Source of the DNA: Temnothorax longispinosus
Taxonomy: Eukaryota; Arthropoda; Insecta; Hymenoptera; Formicidae
DNA length: 64,000 nt
Assembly (NCBI RefSeq): GCF_030848805.1
Contig: NC_092365.1
Span: 11,043,760-11,107,759 of the forward strand
Reading direction: 5' to 3'
In this document: positions 1 through 10,954 of the stretch, one piece after another
How positions within the stretch are numbered: the stretch's first letter is position 1
Layout: each line of letters starts with the position of its first letter
Translations under genes and position numbers: made by a program
Notes under the pieces: generated by a model
The model's database searches: none
What the model saw: only the letters and a program-made list of their open reading frames with translations
Told to the model about the DNA's origin: nothing

Positions 1-900
1 ATCTTTCTGATTTTATGAGAAATTTAGATGGATAGAAATCGAGTTAACTCAAAATCCGTGCGTCCACAAAATGCAACTTAAAAATGTTTTTTTCTGTTCT
101 TTTTTACAACATTTGATTCCTTTTACTTTTCTACATATAAAATTATCAAGGTAACATCATCCAAAAGTAAATACTTTACTAGATATTTCATATTTTATAT
201 TAAAATATTATGTCAAACGTATTGCCTTGCTGATTAGTTGCTATTCGCTGCTTGACATTTGACGCTTAAAAATATAAAAAAAAACGAAAAAGTGTGCTCT
301 TAATAATTAGATAACTTTATTTAAAGTTTCTGAAAGACAAATTTAATGGAGAAGCATATTTGCATATTGACGACTTTCCTTAGTAACATTTTAATAGCAA
401 AACATTTATATATTTATCAAAAATTTGGATAATTGTTTTATTTATTTAAATCGTATTATTAAGTATCTATTTCATACAAATAAGTATATATTAACATTAA
501 TTCTTATATAATGAAAAATTAAACGTATCCCATTTTGTAGTATACAATTAAGTACAATGTTAATATATAATTAATAAAATATATTTATATACATATGTGC
601 ATTAATTAAAATATTAAACATAAATATATCCAGGCAATACACTGTTGTTCCTTAAGAAACCCATAACAGCTTGCTACCTGGGTCAGTTTTACATTAGTTT
701 TATATGCGAACGACGTGCACAATTGTAATTCACGAGATTTTACGAGTATTTTAAAAAGAAATTAAGGTTTGGAAAACAGAACGTCTTATCAATTAAACTA
801 TTACGAATGATTTGAAAAAAATTTGCAGTCTTTCACCGCCAAACAAAAAAAAAATGGTGCAAATTAGAAATTTGCACATGGCTTCCTCATAGAGGAAGTG
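1..900. other. AT-rich intergenic DNA, no gene seen
   Basis: Strongly AT-rich with homopolymer runs and frequent stops in all frames. No splice-bounded open frame or RNA gene could be supported. Confidence 0.6.
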
Positions 901-902
901 AT

Positions 903-1002
903 ATGTCTTAAGATGCTAATACGGCCCTCTGATTGGCTGATGACGCCTTAAGACTATACTTAAGACGATCTTGAATATAAGACCCGACTATGAATACCGG
1001 CC
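903..1002 (-). mobile_element. MITE, truncated copy of the CTTAAGAC family
   Basis: Ends in CGACTATGAATACCGGCC and contains several CTTAAGAC/GTCTTAAG words. Read on the minus strand it aligns with the more complete copy at 17999-18123: GGCCGGTATTCATAG, then GTCTTAAG words, then GCCGTATTAGC. One terminus is missing here. No coding capacity. Confidence 0.6.
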
Positions 1003-1396
1003 TTAAAGAATTATATATAAAAAAAAATCGGTAACTCATTTATTATTAACAATTTTTAATAATTCTATTATATTCTTCAGTCTTTTCTACCCCCATTTCA
1101 TATATAATTGGTTAAGATTTGGTTGATCAGTTCTGGAGTTATAGAAAGTTCGGTAAATTTGGCACATACATACATACACACATACACACATACCGACATT
1201 TTTTAAAATAGCGATTTTTCGACGTTTTAGAACATTCTGAACACATTGGCAAAAGCAACTCAAAAAAAATTTTTTTTTACGAAAACAAAGCTTTCTCTAT
1301 GAGAAAGCAAAAAGCATAAATGATTATTTTGTATGTATAAATAGTACATGTGTAAATGAAGCAGTTACATGTGTAAGCAGAGAATATTTGATATTG

Positions 1397-1419
1397 TATA
1401 TATATATATATAAAGAAAT

Positions 1420-1468
<49 letters not shown>
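1397..1468. repeat. (TA)n microsatellite
   Basis: Two blocks of TA dinucleotides, the longer one at about 1427-1465. The short Tyr/Ile-rich frames across it are artefacts. Confidence 0.95.
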
Positions 1469-1469
<1 letters not shown>

Positions 1470-1714
1470 ATTTTTTATAAATTATATTTCATTATATATA
1501 ATTAATATATTTCTTTATAAATATTAAACGTACACTATTGTACAGTATACTACTATTAATTACAATGTTAATATATATAATTAATAAAATAATTTTATAC
1601 ATATGCATAATCGGAAAAAAAGCATAAATGACTAATATGTATGTAGAAATAGTACATAAATGAAGCAGACACATGTGTGTAAGCATAGAATAGTTGATAT
1701 TGTATATATCCCAC

Positions 1715-2200
1715 ACAGCACCTAATATTGCAGCAATATTATTTTTCCATTGCAATATTACAATGAAATGTATCAGAAATATTGCAGTAATATTACTGAG
1801 ATATCTCAGTAATATTAAAATGTCCGCGAAAATGAATATCAGTAATATTACTGATATTTATTTCAGTAATATTGCGGTAATATTACTGCAATATATCAGT
1901 AATATTACGGTAAAATTACTATAATATTTGCGTGATATTTGTATAATATTGCTAGGAATTAAAAAACCATTTTAATAATTTTTATTAAATTTTATTAAAT
2001 TATTTTTAATAGTATTGTTACATACAATTTTAAAATAATATTGATATTGTAAACGCAATAATATTATTTGTGTAATATTAGATAATATTTATTTAATATT
2101 GCTAAAAATTAAAACATTTTAATGAATATTATTAAATTTTATCAAATTGTTATTTTTAATAATAGTATTACATACAATATTAAGAAAATAATATTGATAT
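1715..2200. repeat. AATATT-rich short palindrome cluster
   Basis: Many copies of CAGTAATATTACTG-like palindromes and their derivatives between 1717 and 1930, then a looser AT-rich continuation. The start (CACACAGCACC) resembles the ends of the element at 27025-27955 (ATACAGCACA), and both contain AAAATGTCCGCG. It may be a degenerate MITE. A stylistically similar region lies at 55900-56940. Confidence 0.45.
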
Positions 2201-2335
2201 TATCTTTCTATCTCTTTCTTCTTCAAAACTGCTCCATGCTACTCTGCACTGTATGAATTTCCACTGATAAAGAATGACGTAACACTATAACATAATACAA
2301 AAATTGTAATTATTATTTATATCTAATTATACAAG

Positions 2336-3201
2336 GTGAGTTTTATTTTGTATGCCAATTATCTTCACTAATTATCTCAGAAAGTATTGGTATATTGGAA
2401 AAATGTTTCAGATAAAAGTTGGAGGGTTTATAGAGGAATAATGGATGATCTTATTAGATTTTGAGTCTGAAACCCATGTTGAGCCCAGTAGGGTCCAAGT
2501 CAAATTTTTTAAATAAAAACTCTTTTTTTATTACATCATCTTTTTCTACTAATTAATATAAACAACTTTTGTCTGAAACATTTTTTATTTGCCTTATACT
2601 TTTTGAGATATTCAAGAAAAATTTGGTAATTTTCTTAATATTTAGCTTATATCTTGATAAATGCTTGTCGCAGAGGAAAATGATACAAGACTTTTTGACT
2701 TGATATGGTCTCAAGAATATGCTATTGCAATAATACCCTAATTTCTTTAAATATTTGTGTATACATTTTCTTGAAGCTTTCATGTGTACACAATTATTTA
2801 AAGAAATTAGAATACTATTGCAACAGTATATTCTTGAAACCAAATCAAATCAAAAAGTCCTGTACCACTTTTCACTCCGACGAACATTTATTGACAAACA
2901 TCTATTGTAAGCTAAATATTTAAAAAAATACCAAGTTTTCCTTGAATATCTCAAAAAGTATAAGGCAAATAAAAAAATGTTTCAGACAAAAGTTGTTCAT
3001 ATTAATTAGTAGAAAAAGATGATACCATAAAAAAGGGGTTTCTATTTAAATAATTTGACTTGGATCCTATTAGGCTTAACACAGATCCCGGACTCAAAAT
3101 CTAATAAAATTGTCTATTGGTTCTCCTTGAACTCTCCAACTTTTATCTGAAACATTTTTCCAATAAATCAATACTTTCTGAGATAATTATAGCGGATAAT
3201 T
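2336..3201. mobile_element. R-family palindromic (TIR) element, right end truncated
   Basis: A long imperfect inverted repeat. The left end reads ATTATCTCAGAAAGTATTGG, then ATTGGAAAAATGTTTCAGAT; the right end has the reverse complement (to 3201). The same family occurs at 12236-12835 and 28150-31196. The right terminus stops abruptly at about 3201, where the expected ATACAAAATAAAAC end is replaced by GC-rich 28S-like DNA. The small frames inside are not genes. Confidence 0.75.
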
Positions 3202-3202
3202 G

Positions 3203-3417
3203 GCTCTGAGGAGCGGGGCGTGTCGGGCTTGTCGGGAAGCGGGTTTGGCTGACGTGCCGGGCCTGGGCGAGGTGAACCGATCGGCGTTCTCGCGCCGGTC
3301 CCGGAGATCCGAGCTCGGTCCCGTGCCTTGGCCTCCCGCGGATCTTCCTTGGCGAGGCTTCCGTGGCGGCGCGAGCCGTCGTGGTCGTCCTATGCGGCCG
3401 CCATTCAACGCTCAGCT
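3203..3417 (+). rRNA. 28S rRNA-like fragment, partial, at gap edge
   Basis: An abrupt GC-rich block in AT-rich DNA. Its last bases (GCGGCCGCCATTCAACGCT and on to the gap) match what I recall of insect large-subunit rRNA just before the conserved CAGAACTGG segment, and the preceding GC-rich text fits an expansion segment. The downstream conserved core would fall in the gap, so this rests on memory of the family and not on alignment. It could be a dispersed rDNA fragment, the edge of a collapsed rDNA unit or a misjoin. Predicted proteins running into the gap are meaningless. Confidence 0.6.
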
Positions 3418-3917
3418 NNNNNNNNNNNNNNNNNNNNNNNNNNNNNNNNNNNNNNNNNNNNNNNNNNNNNNNNNNNNNNNNNNNNNNNNNNNNNNNNNNN
3501 NNNNNNNNNNNNNNNNNNNNNNNNNNNNNNNNNNNNNNNNNNNNNNNNNNNNNNNNNNNNNNNNNNNNNNNNNNNNNNNNNNNNNNNNNNNNNNNNNNNN
3601 NNNNNNNNNNNNNNNNNNNNNNNNNNNNNNNNNNNNNNNNNNNNNNNNNNNNNNNNNNNNNNNNNNNNNNNNNNNNNNNNNNNNNNNNNNNNNNNNNNNN
3701 NNNNNNNNNNNNNNNNNNNNNNNNNNNNNNNNNNNNNNNNNNNNNNNNNNNNNNNNNNNNNNNNNNNNNNNNNNNNNNNNNNNNNNNNNNNNNNNNNNNN
3801 NNNNNNNNNNNNNNNNNNNNNNNNNNNNNNNNNNNNNNNNNNNNNNNNNNNNNNNNNNNNNNNNNNNNNNNNNNNNNNNNNNNNNNNNNNNNNNNNNNNN
3901 NNNNNNNNNNNNNNNNN
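3418..3917. other. assembly gap (500 N)
   Basis: Exactly 500 N, a conventional placeholder length, so the true size is unknown. Confidence 0.99.
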
Positions 3918-4372
3918 GAAAAATACGATTACACGTTTACTTTTAAAAAAGTTTTTTTTTATAAAAATCTATAAATAAACATATTTTTGTCTCAACTTCA
4001 CTATAGCCAATCGATTTCTCGGAAATGTTTTTCCTGAAAAACAGGTATTACAGATTAAAATTTGTTTATTCCAACTGGCAACGAAATTAAGCATTTAATA
4101 TTTAATACAAATTAAGATCGATTTAAGGATTAAGCAATTTTCCGGAAAGATTAAGTAACAATTTTTTCGCGTGATTTAATGAGTGCGATTCCAAACATAC
4201 GGGTACCCGAATTATCAAATTACCCGCAGACCCGTATTCAACGGAAAGAGGGCGAATATCTAGATATTCAGGAATCCAGTTTTTTTTCCAGCTCTATACG
4301 TAACATATACCCGGATCTTTCGTTGTCAGCATGTCAATATACAATTGACATAATAATTGCATAAAGACTTAC
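3918..4372. other. AT-rich DNA, likely intron or flank of the THAP exon
   Basis: No gene recognised. If the minus-strand THAP exon (4373-4511) is live, this is its first intron. The remaining zinc ligands of the domain were not found here. Confidence 0.4.
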
Positions 4373-4511
4373 CTGTATTGCATATCCACGTTTTGCATCT
4401 TGCATCTTGCTTTGGGAATCTAAATAGCCGTTTTCCATGCGATTTCCCATTCTTGCACTCTTTGTACATGCACCTATTGTAAAAGCTATCTACAGAGCAC
4501 TGACTCGACAT
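4373..4511 (-). CDS. THAP-domain first exon (partial gene)
   Basis: Starts at an ATG at 4511 and encodes about 46 residues with the N-terminal half of a THAP zinc finger: the C-X4-C pair in RCMYKEC (residues 14 and 19), then LFRFPKQ and a KTWI segment. THAP domains are C2CH DNA-binding modules of transcription factors and of P-element/THAP9 transposases. The exon ends at 4373 in a clean splice donor (CAG then GTAAGT at 4372-4367). The distal C-X2-H ligands should be on another exon at lower coordinates, possibly in the gap; I could not find it. It may be a host THAP gene or a P-element relic. Confidence 0.55.
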
Positions 4512-5760
4512 TGCACTTGTTTATAATAACGCGATGCGAAAAGAAATTATAAAAATAAAATAAGAAAAAATATAAAATTAAAGAAATACAACACGTGAAA
4601 AAAAAATAAAAAAAATTAATTGACAGAATAGAAGTACACGCGTATCGCACGATAGAAGTATACGCGTACGTACACACAAAAAAAAATTTACAGATAATTG
4701 GGTCGGATAATAAAAAAGGTAACGTGTTGTAAAACACACAGATCTCTCAGATCTCACAGATGTCACAGATCGTTAAAAGAATAGTTTATAGCTTCGTACG
4801 AAGCAGAATCAGATCCGTAATGTACGAAACACCGCGAAAAACCGCTAAACAGCGCAAAACACCGTAATCGTTATCGCACACTGAACCGTTAATCGTACCT
4901 AGCCACATTGATTATTCTCCGCGACTGAATCGTCGGAACGCGAAGCAGCACTGTTGCGCTTGTTTTGTTCTATCTCAACAACTGTAACTGTGAGAAATTA
5001 TAACAGACACGCTCGTAAAGCCTTATTATTGATAACTTTAAGCGCGCTGCCTTGTAATCTATGCTCTTTCAATCTTTAATACATAATAAAAGATAAACGA
5101 ATCTGCTTATTGTAAATGTAAAGTACTCTTTGTATGTAATTATACAAAAAGTTATAATTTTACAAACGGTTTCTTTATCTTTTTTATCTGTTTTATATCG
5201 TTATAAAAACAAATAAAATGTTCGTCAAAAGTCAGTCCTTATATCTTAAAAATATTGCATACATATTAGGCGCAAACTCTAACAATTCTTTTTGCATTTT
5301 TTCTAAGTAATGTATTTCGAACTAGCATAAACTTTAAAATCGATAGCATTTTTAGCTATCAATTATATCTAGTTCATAAAATTATAATGACCACAAATCT
5401 CTTATACCAAGGAACACATTTAGCAAGTAATATTTAATATTCGCTATTTTTCAATATATATATAGCATCTATTTAATATTACAATGTGTAATGCACAGCA
5501 ACTGAATGAAAATAATGCTACTCATGTATATTATCAAATATATTAATTATTTTTTAGAACGCGTGTACATGCGCGCGTTGTAAAACATTAATATAGCGAT
5601 CACGCGTCTTGCGCCGCGTGCCGCTAACGACGTTCGACATTCATTGTTATTGTCTGGCTGTATGGCCGTTTACATCCGTGACGGAGCAAGTAAAAGCGCC
5701 ACTAAATAGAAGAAGAAGAATTGTCTGGCTGTGTAAGCGTGAGACGTGAGGTTCAGTGTG
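4512..5760. other. intergenic, no gene seen
   Basis: Mostly AT-rich. A CG-dotted patch at 5570-5760 just upstream of the mini-gene may hold its promoter and 5' leader, but no TATA box or initiator can be assigned confidently. Confidence 0.4.
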
Positions 5761-5817
5761 AGCGTGCAGGTCGTGCAGGAAGATCTGAATCGAGTTTTGT
5801 GAGTATACACATCGTTA

Positions 5818-6426
5818 ATGAGTAATTGTAAGTCTTATATGTATATATATATATCTAATGTGTTGTAAATTGTTGCAGTGCAGATAAGAAGAAACGCGAC
5901 AGCCTCAACGGCGATGTCGACGACGGCCTCAACCACCCCGGCAACGACGACGATCACGACGGCCCCGGCGGCCCAGGCGGCGACGACGGCCTCGACGGCC
6001 CCGGTGGTCCCGACGGTCCCGACGGTGACGACGGCGACCGAGTCAATCGTATTAACCGTAAGTATAAAAATTAATAAATTTCATATTTAAAATTTTATTA
6101 AACGACCGCATCGCATGTGTGACAGCGACCGACAGTATTCATACAATAAATCGCGAAACGTTTTGTTGTCTCACTTTTACGTATACCTACAAAAGTATGA
6201 TGTTTTAATATAGCATATTTATCTTTTGTTCCAGCCGGAAAGTTTGCAGCAAATCATAAGGGCTGCTGTCCTCGAGGTGCAGCGAGGAATAGGGAGAGGA
6301 AGATGGAGAGGGAGAGGTAGAGGAAGAGGAAGAGGCAGAGGCAGAGGCCGTGGAAGAGGCAGAGGTGGAGTAAGTACCACAACCGGTGGTACAACGGCGA
6401 TACAAATTTATTATTATCAGAAATAA
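5818..6426 (+). CDS. predicted three-exon gene: Thr/Ala-rich plus RG-rich protein, 126 aa
   Basis: Proposed exons are 5818-5827, 5879-6057 and 6235-6426. The ATG at 5818 is followed by donor GTAAGT (5828), acceptor TTGTTGCAG (to 5878), donor GTAAGT (6058) and acceptor TTTTGTTCCAG (to 6234). Phases agree across both introns and total 381 nt including the stop. The first half is a low-complexity Thr/Ala/Pro region. Exon 3 begins with PESLQQIIRAAVLEVQRGIG and then runs into GRGRGR repeats, like RGG/RG RNA-binding proteins. The alternative frame of exon 2 would be Gly/Asp/Pro-rich (collagen-like) but hits a stop after splicing. I do not recognise the family. Introns are short (51 and 177 bp), as is common in insects. 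A low-complexity artefact is possible. Confidence 0.45.
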
Positions 6427-6440
6427 AAAACAGATTACTT

Positions 6441-6470
6441 GTATATATATATATATATATATGTGTGTGT
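6441..6470. repeat. (TA)n(TG)n microsatellite
   Basis: A TA run followed by TGTGTGTG, just downstream of the RG-rich gene. Confidence 0.85.
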
Positions 6471-6589
6471 CAGTTTATTTATTGATAAATTGCCTTCATA
6501 AATCCTTCCTGAATTATGTGGAACACAGCGTGTGACAGGCGAAGGTAGAAGGGCCCATAAATATTTATGTAAAAACATATTTAAATATA

Positions 6590-7262
6590 GCCAAATATCG
6601 AGCAATAGTGAGGTGTTAAAAGAAAATTGTGATTAAAGCAATTCGTGTATTTTAAATTGCTGTAAGCTTATGTTTTGACCGTACTTGGTCTTCTTTAAAG
6701 TGTTTACAAATAAGAAATAACATAAACCGTTGTCACATTTACAGTGTTGGAATAAACATTATAATAGCGAGGGTCAAAGTTGATACAATATTTTTGTCGA
6801 GCTTAAACTTATCTCAGTTAAGAGTTATAAAAAAGGATCCTAATATGAGATTATTGTTTCGAAGAGGTCTTATAATAAAATAGCGCTACAGTTGTGAGAA
6901 TCTGTTGCTGGTGATTCGTTCCACCATCGTTCTCGTTAGAGAGCACTTGTGCAAGTCCGCAATTAAGATGCACTATCTTTGGACAATAATCTTCGAAACA
7001 ATAATCTCATATTAGGTTTCTTTTTTATAACTCTTGACTAAGATAAGTTTAAGCTCGACAAAATATTGTATCAACTTTGACCTTTGCTATTATAATATTT
7101 ATTCCAACGCTGTAAATGTGACAACGGTTTATGTTATTTCTTAATATTTGTAAACGCTTTGAAGAAGATTAAGTACGGTTGAAACGTAAGCTTACAGCAA
7201 ATTTAAAATACACGAATTGCTTTAATCACAATTTTCTTTTAACATCTAACTTTTGCTCAATA
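6590..7262. mobile_element. foldback element with about 280-bp inverted arms
   Basis: The left arm (about 6590-6870: CGAGCAATAGTGAGGTG, AACATAAACCGTTGTCAC and so on) is the reverse complement of the right arm (about 6990-7262), around a unique core of about 120 bp. No transposase frame is present. The inner text GGTTGAAACGTAAGCTTAC faintly recalls a PLE tail, so an origin from an inverted PLE fragment is possible. Confidence 0.75.
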
Positions 7263-7322
7263 TTTAGCCGGTTTTTTCTCTATTTAGCTTTTGCTTTCAT
7301 CGAGCAGATCTTTTACTTTTTT

Positions 7323-7329
<7 letters not shown>

Positions 7330-7380
<51 letters not shown>
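7330..7380. repeat. (TA)n microsatellite
   Basis: An uninterrupted TA run with AT-rich flanks. Confidence 0.9.
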
Positions 7381-7386
<6 letters not shown>

Positions 7387-7565
7387 AAATATCATATAAA
7401 ATATGTCGAATATGTCTATACTATGTTTTTTTCTTTTTTATAATCTCTATTCGTATGTACAAAAATAATAAAAAATATTAAAGAAAAATAATAAGAAATA
7501 TTTATAAATATAAAAATTAAAATTCATAAATATAAACGTAAATGTAACATAGCATCGTCAATTTG

Positions 7566-8020
7566 CTGACTCGAGACTCGGTACTCGGCGAGACACGAGA
7601 GGCGATACCCGAAATGCGTGGTATAGCCGGAGCGTGCTAAGCGGCAACGCCGACAATGTCACAGCTCAAGAGAGAAGGAGACAGCAGATCGTATGTCTGT
7701 CCCTCTCTCCCCGTTCGAAGCTTGCCGAGTGCCGAGCGTCAGAGGCCAGAGGAGAGCGGCTTGCGCGACTAGCATATCCCCTCCATCTGAGTAGTTCGGA
7801 CCCGAACCATAGCACGGGCACGAACCCATGTATCGTTACCCGAATTCTCTCTAATCGTTACCGAGCGTAACAACGTAGTTGACGTCCACTTTCTCAGGTG
7901 GCGCGTCAGTATACGTCCGCTGGAACGGAATGATCCCGGTGGCCGCTCTCAGGTTTCTCTCTGCCGCAAGCGAGATGCTTGAGTGTAGAAGTGGAGGTTA
8001 TCTCCCTACTCCCGACAGTG
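7566..8020. other. GC-richer island upstream of PLE-E, unidentified
   Basis: CpG-containing block with short frames but no recognisable domain. It ends where PLE-E coding similarity begins, so it may be a separate inserted sequence such as an LTR or leader fragment. Confidence 0.3.
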
Positions 8021-8023
8021 CAT

Positions 8024-8494
8024 CACAGTACCATATGTGAAGGGTGTAGGCGAAGATATCCGACGCATTTTTAATACAGTCTCTATCTTGATACAATATA
8101 TACTATTCCGAAGAAACTCGAGGGTATCATAAAGAGTGAAAAGGACAAGCTTCTCAGGGAGAACAAGACCGAATTGTTGTATGAGATAGAATGTGGTGAT
8201 TGCGATGCAGTATATATAGGTCAGACCAAGCGTCATCTATCAACACGGGTCAATGAACATAAAAAGGACATCATAAAGCACCCCAGCAATCACTCCGTCG
8301 TGAGCAAACATCAAATGCAGTTTGGTCACAATTTTAAATGGGAGGAAACAAACATTATTTACAAAGAAAAAAACATAAAAAAGAGAGAGATTGCTGAGAT
8401 GCTTCTGATTAAAAAACATCCTAATACGATCAACTTAAAAAAGGACACGGAAAATTTGAATTCAATTTATGACAAAGTGATTTCATCGTTATAA
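8024..8494 (+). pseudogene. PLE-E: Penelope-like element, C-terminal GIY-YIG endonuclease fragment
   Basis: Only the 3' part of a Penelope-like retroelement gene. It begins with the conserved VPYVKGVGEDIRR segment, needs a one-base shift near 8085, then reads through YEIECGDCDAVYIGQTKRHL. This is the PLE GIY-YIG nuclease: a Cys pair, YIGQT and an EH motif (VNEHKK). The family makes the nick that primes reverse transcription. The reverse transcriptase domain is absent (5' truncation). It stops at 8494 and is followed by a 3' UTR to about 9010. Confidence 0.8.
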
Positions 8495-9010
8495 AGATCA
8501 CGTGATCAGCGGATGTGTAACAATAACATATAATGTACTGGTGTCTGTCTGAAAAACAATTAGTATGCCTTTGAACTCCGGTATGTAAGCATACGTTATG
8601 CGGCGCTCCGCGGTATGTCGTGCGTCGTTATCCTCTTACGAAACGCATTCTTTGCTGTCACGGACTCATGCATGTAAGTCCGCCGCTTCTCTTTGATACA
8701 TATGTGTTCATTAGTTTCCGGTAATATTAATTTGACTATTATTCTTCCAGCGGTTTTTATGACTATTTTGGGTAAAATCCTCGTAAATATAGATGTGTCG
8801 GTTTGCGACAAAGTTTAATTTACCAGGTATCTATTTTATTATTGTTGACCATGTATTTTATCTTATCGACCAGACTCACATTGTATTATTTTATTATCTA
8901 GATGCTTGAAAAGGGCCCAATCCGAAGGGCCGAAACGTCGTAACGTTTCTTGTACATACTTTGCCAATTGTAGTCGAAAGAAATAAACCTTTCTTGTTTA
9001 ATTGTCATTG
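8495..9010 (+). other. PLE-E 3' untranslated region with degenerate hammerhead-like core
   Basis: At 8905-8937 there is a stem GGCCC/GGGCC followed by GAAACG, preceded by TTGAAAA where other PLEs here have CTGARGA. That implies two changed core positions and probably no ribozyme activity. It is followed by an AATAAA-containing tail. Confidence 0.5.
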
Positions 9011-9310
9011 GCGGAATAAACAATCGATTTCTGTAAATATATATATATATTAACACATTATATATATTAATACATATTTTGATACCAAAATAGATATATT
9101 TTAATAAATTTCTACTTATAAAATATTACAGTCAAAAGTAGAGTTGAATTTAATTTATAAATTAGAATACATCTCTTAATATATAAAAAAATCTGACAAA
9201 GAAATGTTTAGAAATAAATACTATTATTTAAATATTAATAATTGCACATTTTTGTAGTCACATAGTGAAAAATAAAAAATCTGTATTGACAAAGAGAATG
9301 CTAACTGAAT

Positions 9311-10954
9311 TTACATTTTTTTTATCAAACTCTCTTGTACCCATTTCTTAATTTTTTCGAGCGAGGACTTGTGACTAGTTACTATTGGCTTTCCATTCAC
9401 CGACTGAGAAGCTGGATAATACCAGCCGCCCCTGTCTCGCGAAATGCATTCTGTAAAGTGTTAATGTTTATTGAGGCGCAGGCCATTTTTTTACAAATAG
9501 TTTCGCCAACTATATTTTTTAATGGGATCAAATCGTTTAGAAAATGTTTAGTGCATTCCCTCTTACTCCATATGTGAGTTTGTTCTTCCTACGACTTTGC
9601 ACTTTCGACAAGATTTTCATTACTTATTTTTGCTGAACGGATAATTTTTTGAAGTATATTTACATCGTTCTCTGCGTTGTGAGCACCAGCGGTCGAAACT
9701 CTTTGCCATTCTGCTAAACCGGCGATAGTACATTCGTCTTTACGTTTTCCAGTGAGCTTTCTGATCACGGTAAGAGTGTCTATAAAACCACAGACAACGT
9801 CTCGAAAATCGTCGTGCAAAGAGCCAGTAACGATAGCATTAAAAAGCCTCGGCCCATCGAAGCTGAGATTTTGGGTAGCGATATAACATGGTTTGCCGAG
9901 CGATGCCAACCATTGCTGCAAATTACTCATCGCAAGTCTGAGAGGTACTGAGTTGACGGTTAATCCGCAATACATAAGAACTCCTTGACATTGGTGAGAC
10001 CATTTGCTTCGGTGGCAGCTGCTGATATCGGTTTCTTTGGATTTATATACGTAGCAAATATTGATTTACCACATTTTACTGCGATTTGCAGAATATCACA
10101 GTCCTTGCTGAGGCCTGACGTTCCCAGATCGAGGAAAACTATAGATTAATATTGCTCGTCATCAAACTCTGGATCTGAATTCGTATGATCTATGTTATTA
10201 TTCACCTTTGTATTAGGTGCATCTAACAGAGTATAATTTGTTTTGATAAGTTACACCTTCTCAATCTTCCCTTCTGCGGCGCAGAGCCGTTCTCGCCTTT
10301 TTTAAAGCTAACCGTTTCTTTTTGTATTCTGGACTCAGTATTTAACATCGCCTTTCAATTACAGTCCTCTGAACTCTTTGCGCATATCTGTAACGTTTTC
10401 CTGGTGACATGCCCGCAGATTTAAGAACATTTTCAATGAAATGCTCGCCTTCGTTTTTCTGTGCAATCGTGCTGGCAAAACGATAGCCTGAAGAAGCGGA
10501 GAGGCTGTAACATCTTGACTTTGGAGCTTTACTAGCCATACTTGCGTTCAGGCTTTCATTCACGAAATTTTTTCGACAATCATGGTTTTTCGGATCGTGT
10601 CCCATGTCACATCGTTTGCATTTCCGATTGCAAGTAGCCTAGTCAAGTACTAGGCCTGTCTTGACCCCGATAATCGCTCCGAAACCATTTAAGCTGTCAT
10701 AGCTTCGGCCAGCGCCTCTTTTACTCCAACCCATATTGTAGGATACCATAATTCGAACGACGTCATCGAATGTTACGATACTGTTCAGCTCAGTCTCGAA
10801 CTCAGTCTCATAATTTCGCGTAGGCTCTTCTTGATGATTTGTAAATCTTTTCGGAGCAGTCTGGCATGACAAAATCTGAGAAGCCGCTGTAGTCGAAGAA
10901 GAAGAGGGAGAGGGAGAGGAAGAGGCTTGCAATGAATTTTGGATTACAGATAAG
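9311..10954 (-). pseudogene. decayed Mutator-like transposase with C-terminal DEDDh exonuclease
   Basis: Read from 10954 downwards. A Mutator-like (arthropod MULE) segment comes first (GWSKRGAGRSYDSLNGFGAI, then CKRCDMGHDPKNHDCRKNF), then a basic stretch, then a DnaQ/TREX-type exonuclease: motif I LDLGTSGLS near 10122, motif III HNAENDV near 9670. A PML-C-like tail ends at 9311. The gene is dead: stops at 10636, 10342, 10146 and 9589, and a frameshift near 9985. Motif I has Gly where the catalytic Glu of DxE is expected (GGA, one base from GAA). The transposase catalytic core appears deleted. The 5' end is cut exactly where the T1 repeat begins (10955). Confidence 0.7.

Noticed and set aside
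3200..3978. Several 200-250-residue frames crossing the N block
   Set aside because: They consist mostly of unknown residues; the flank is rRNA-like.
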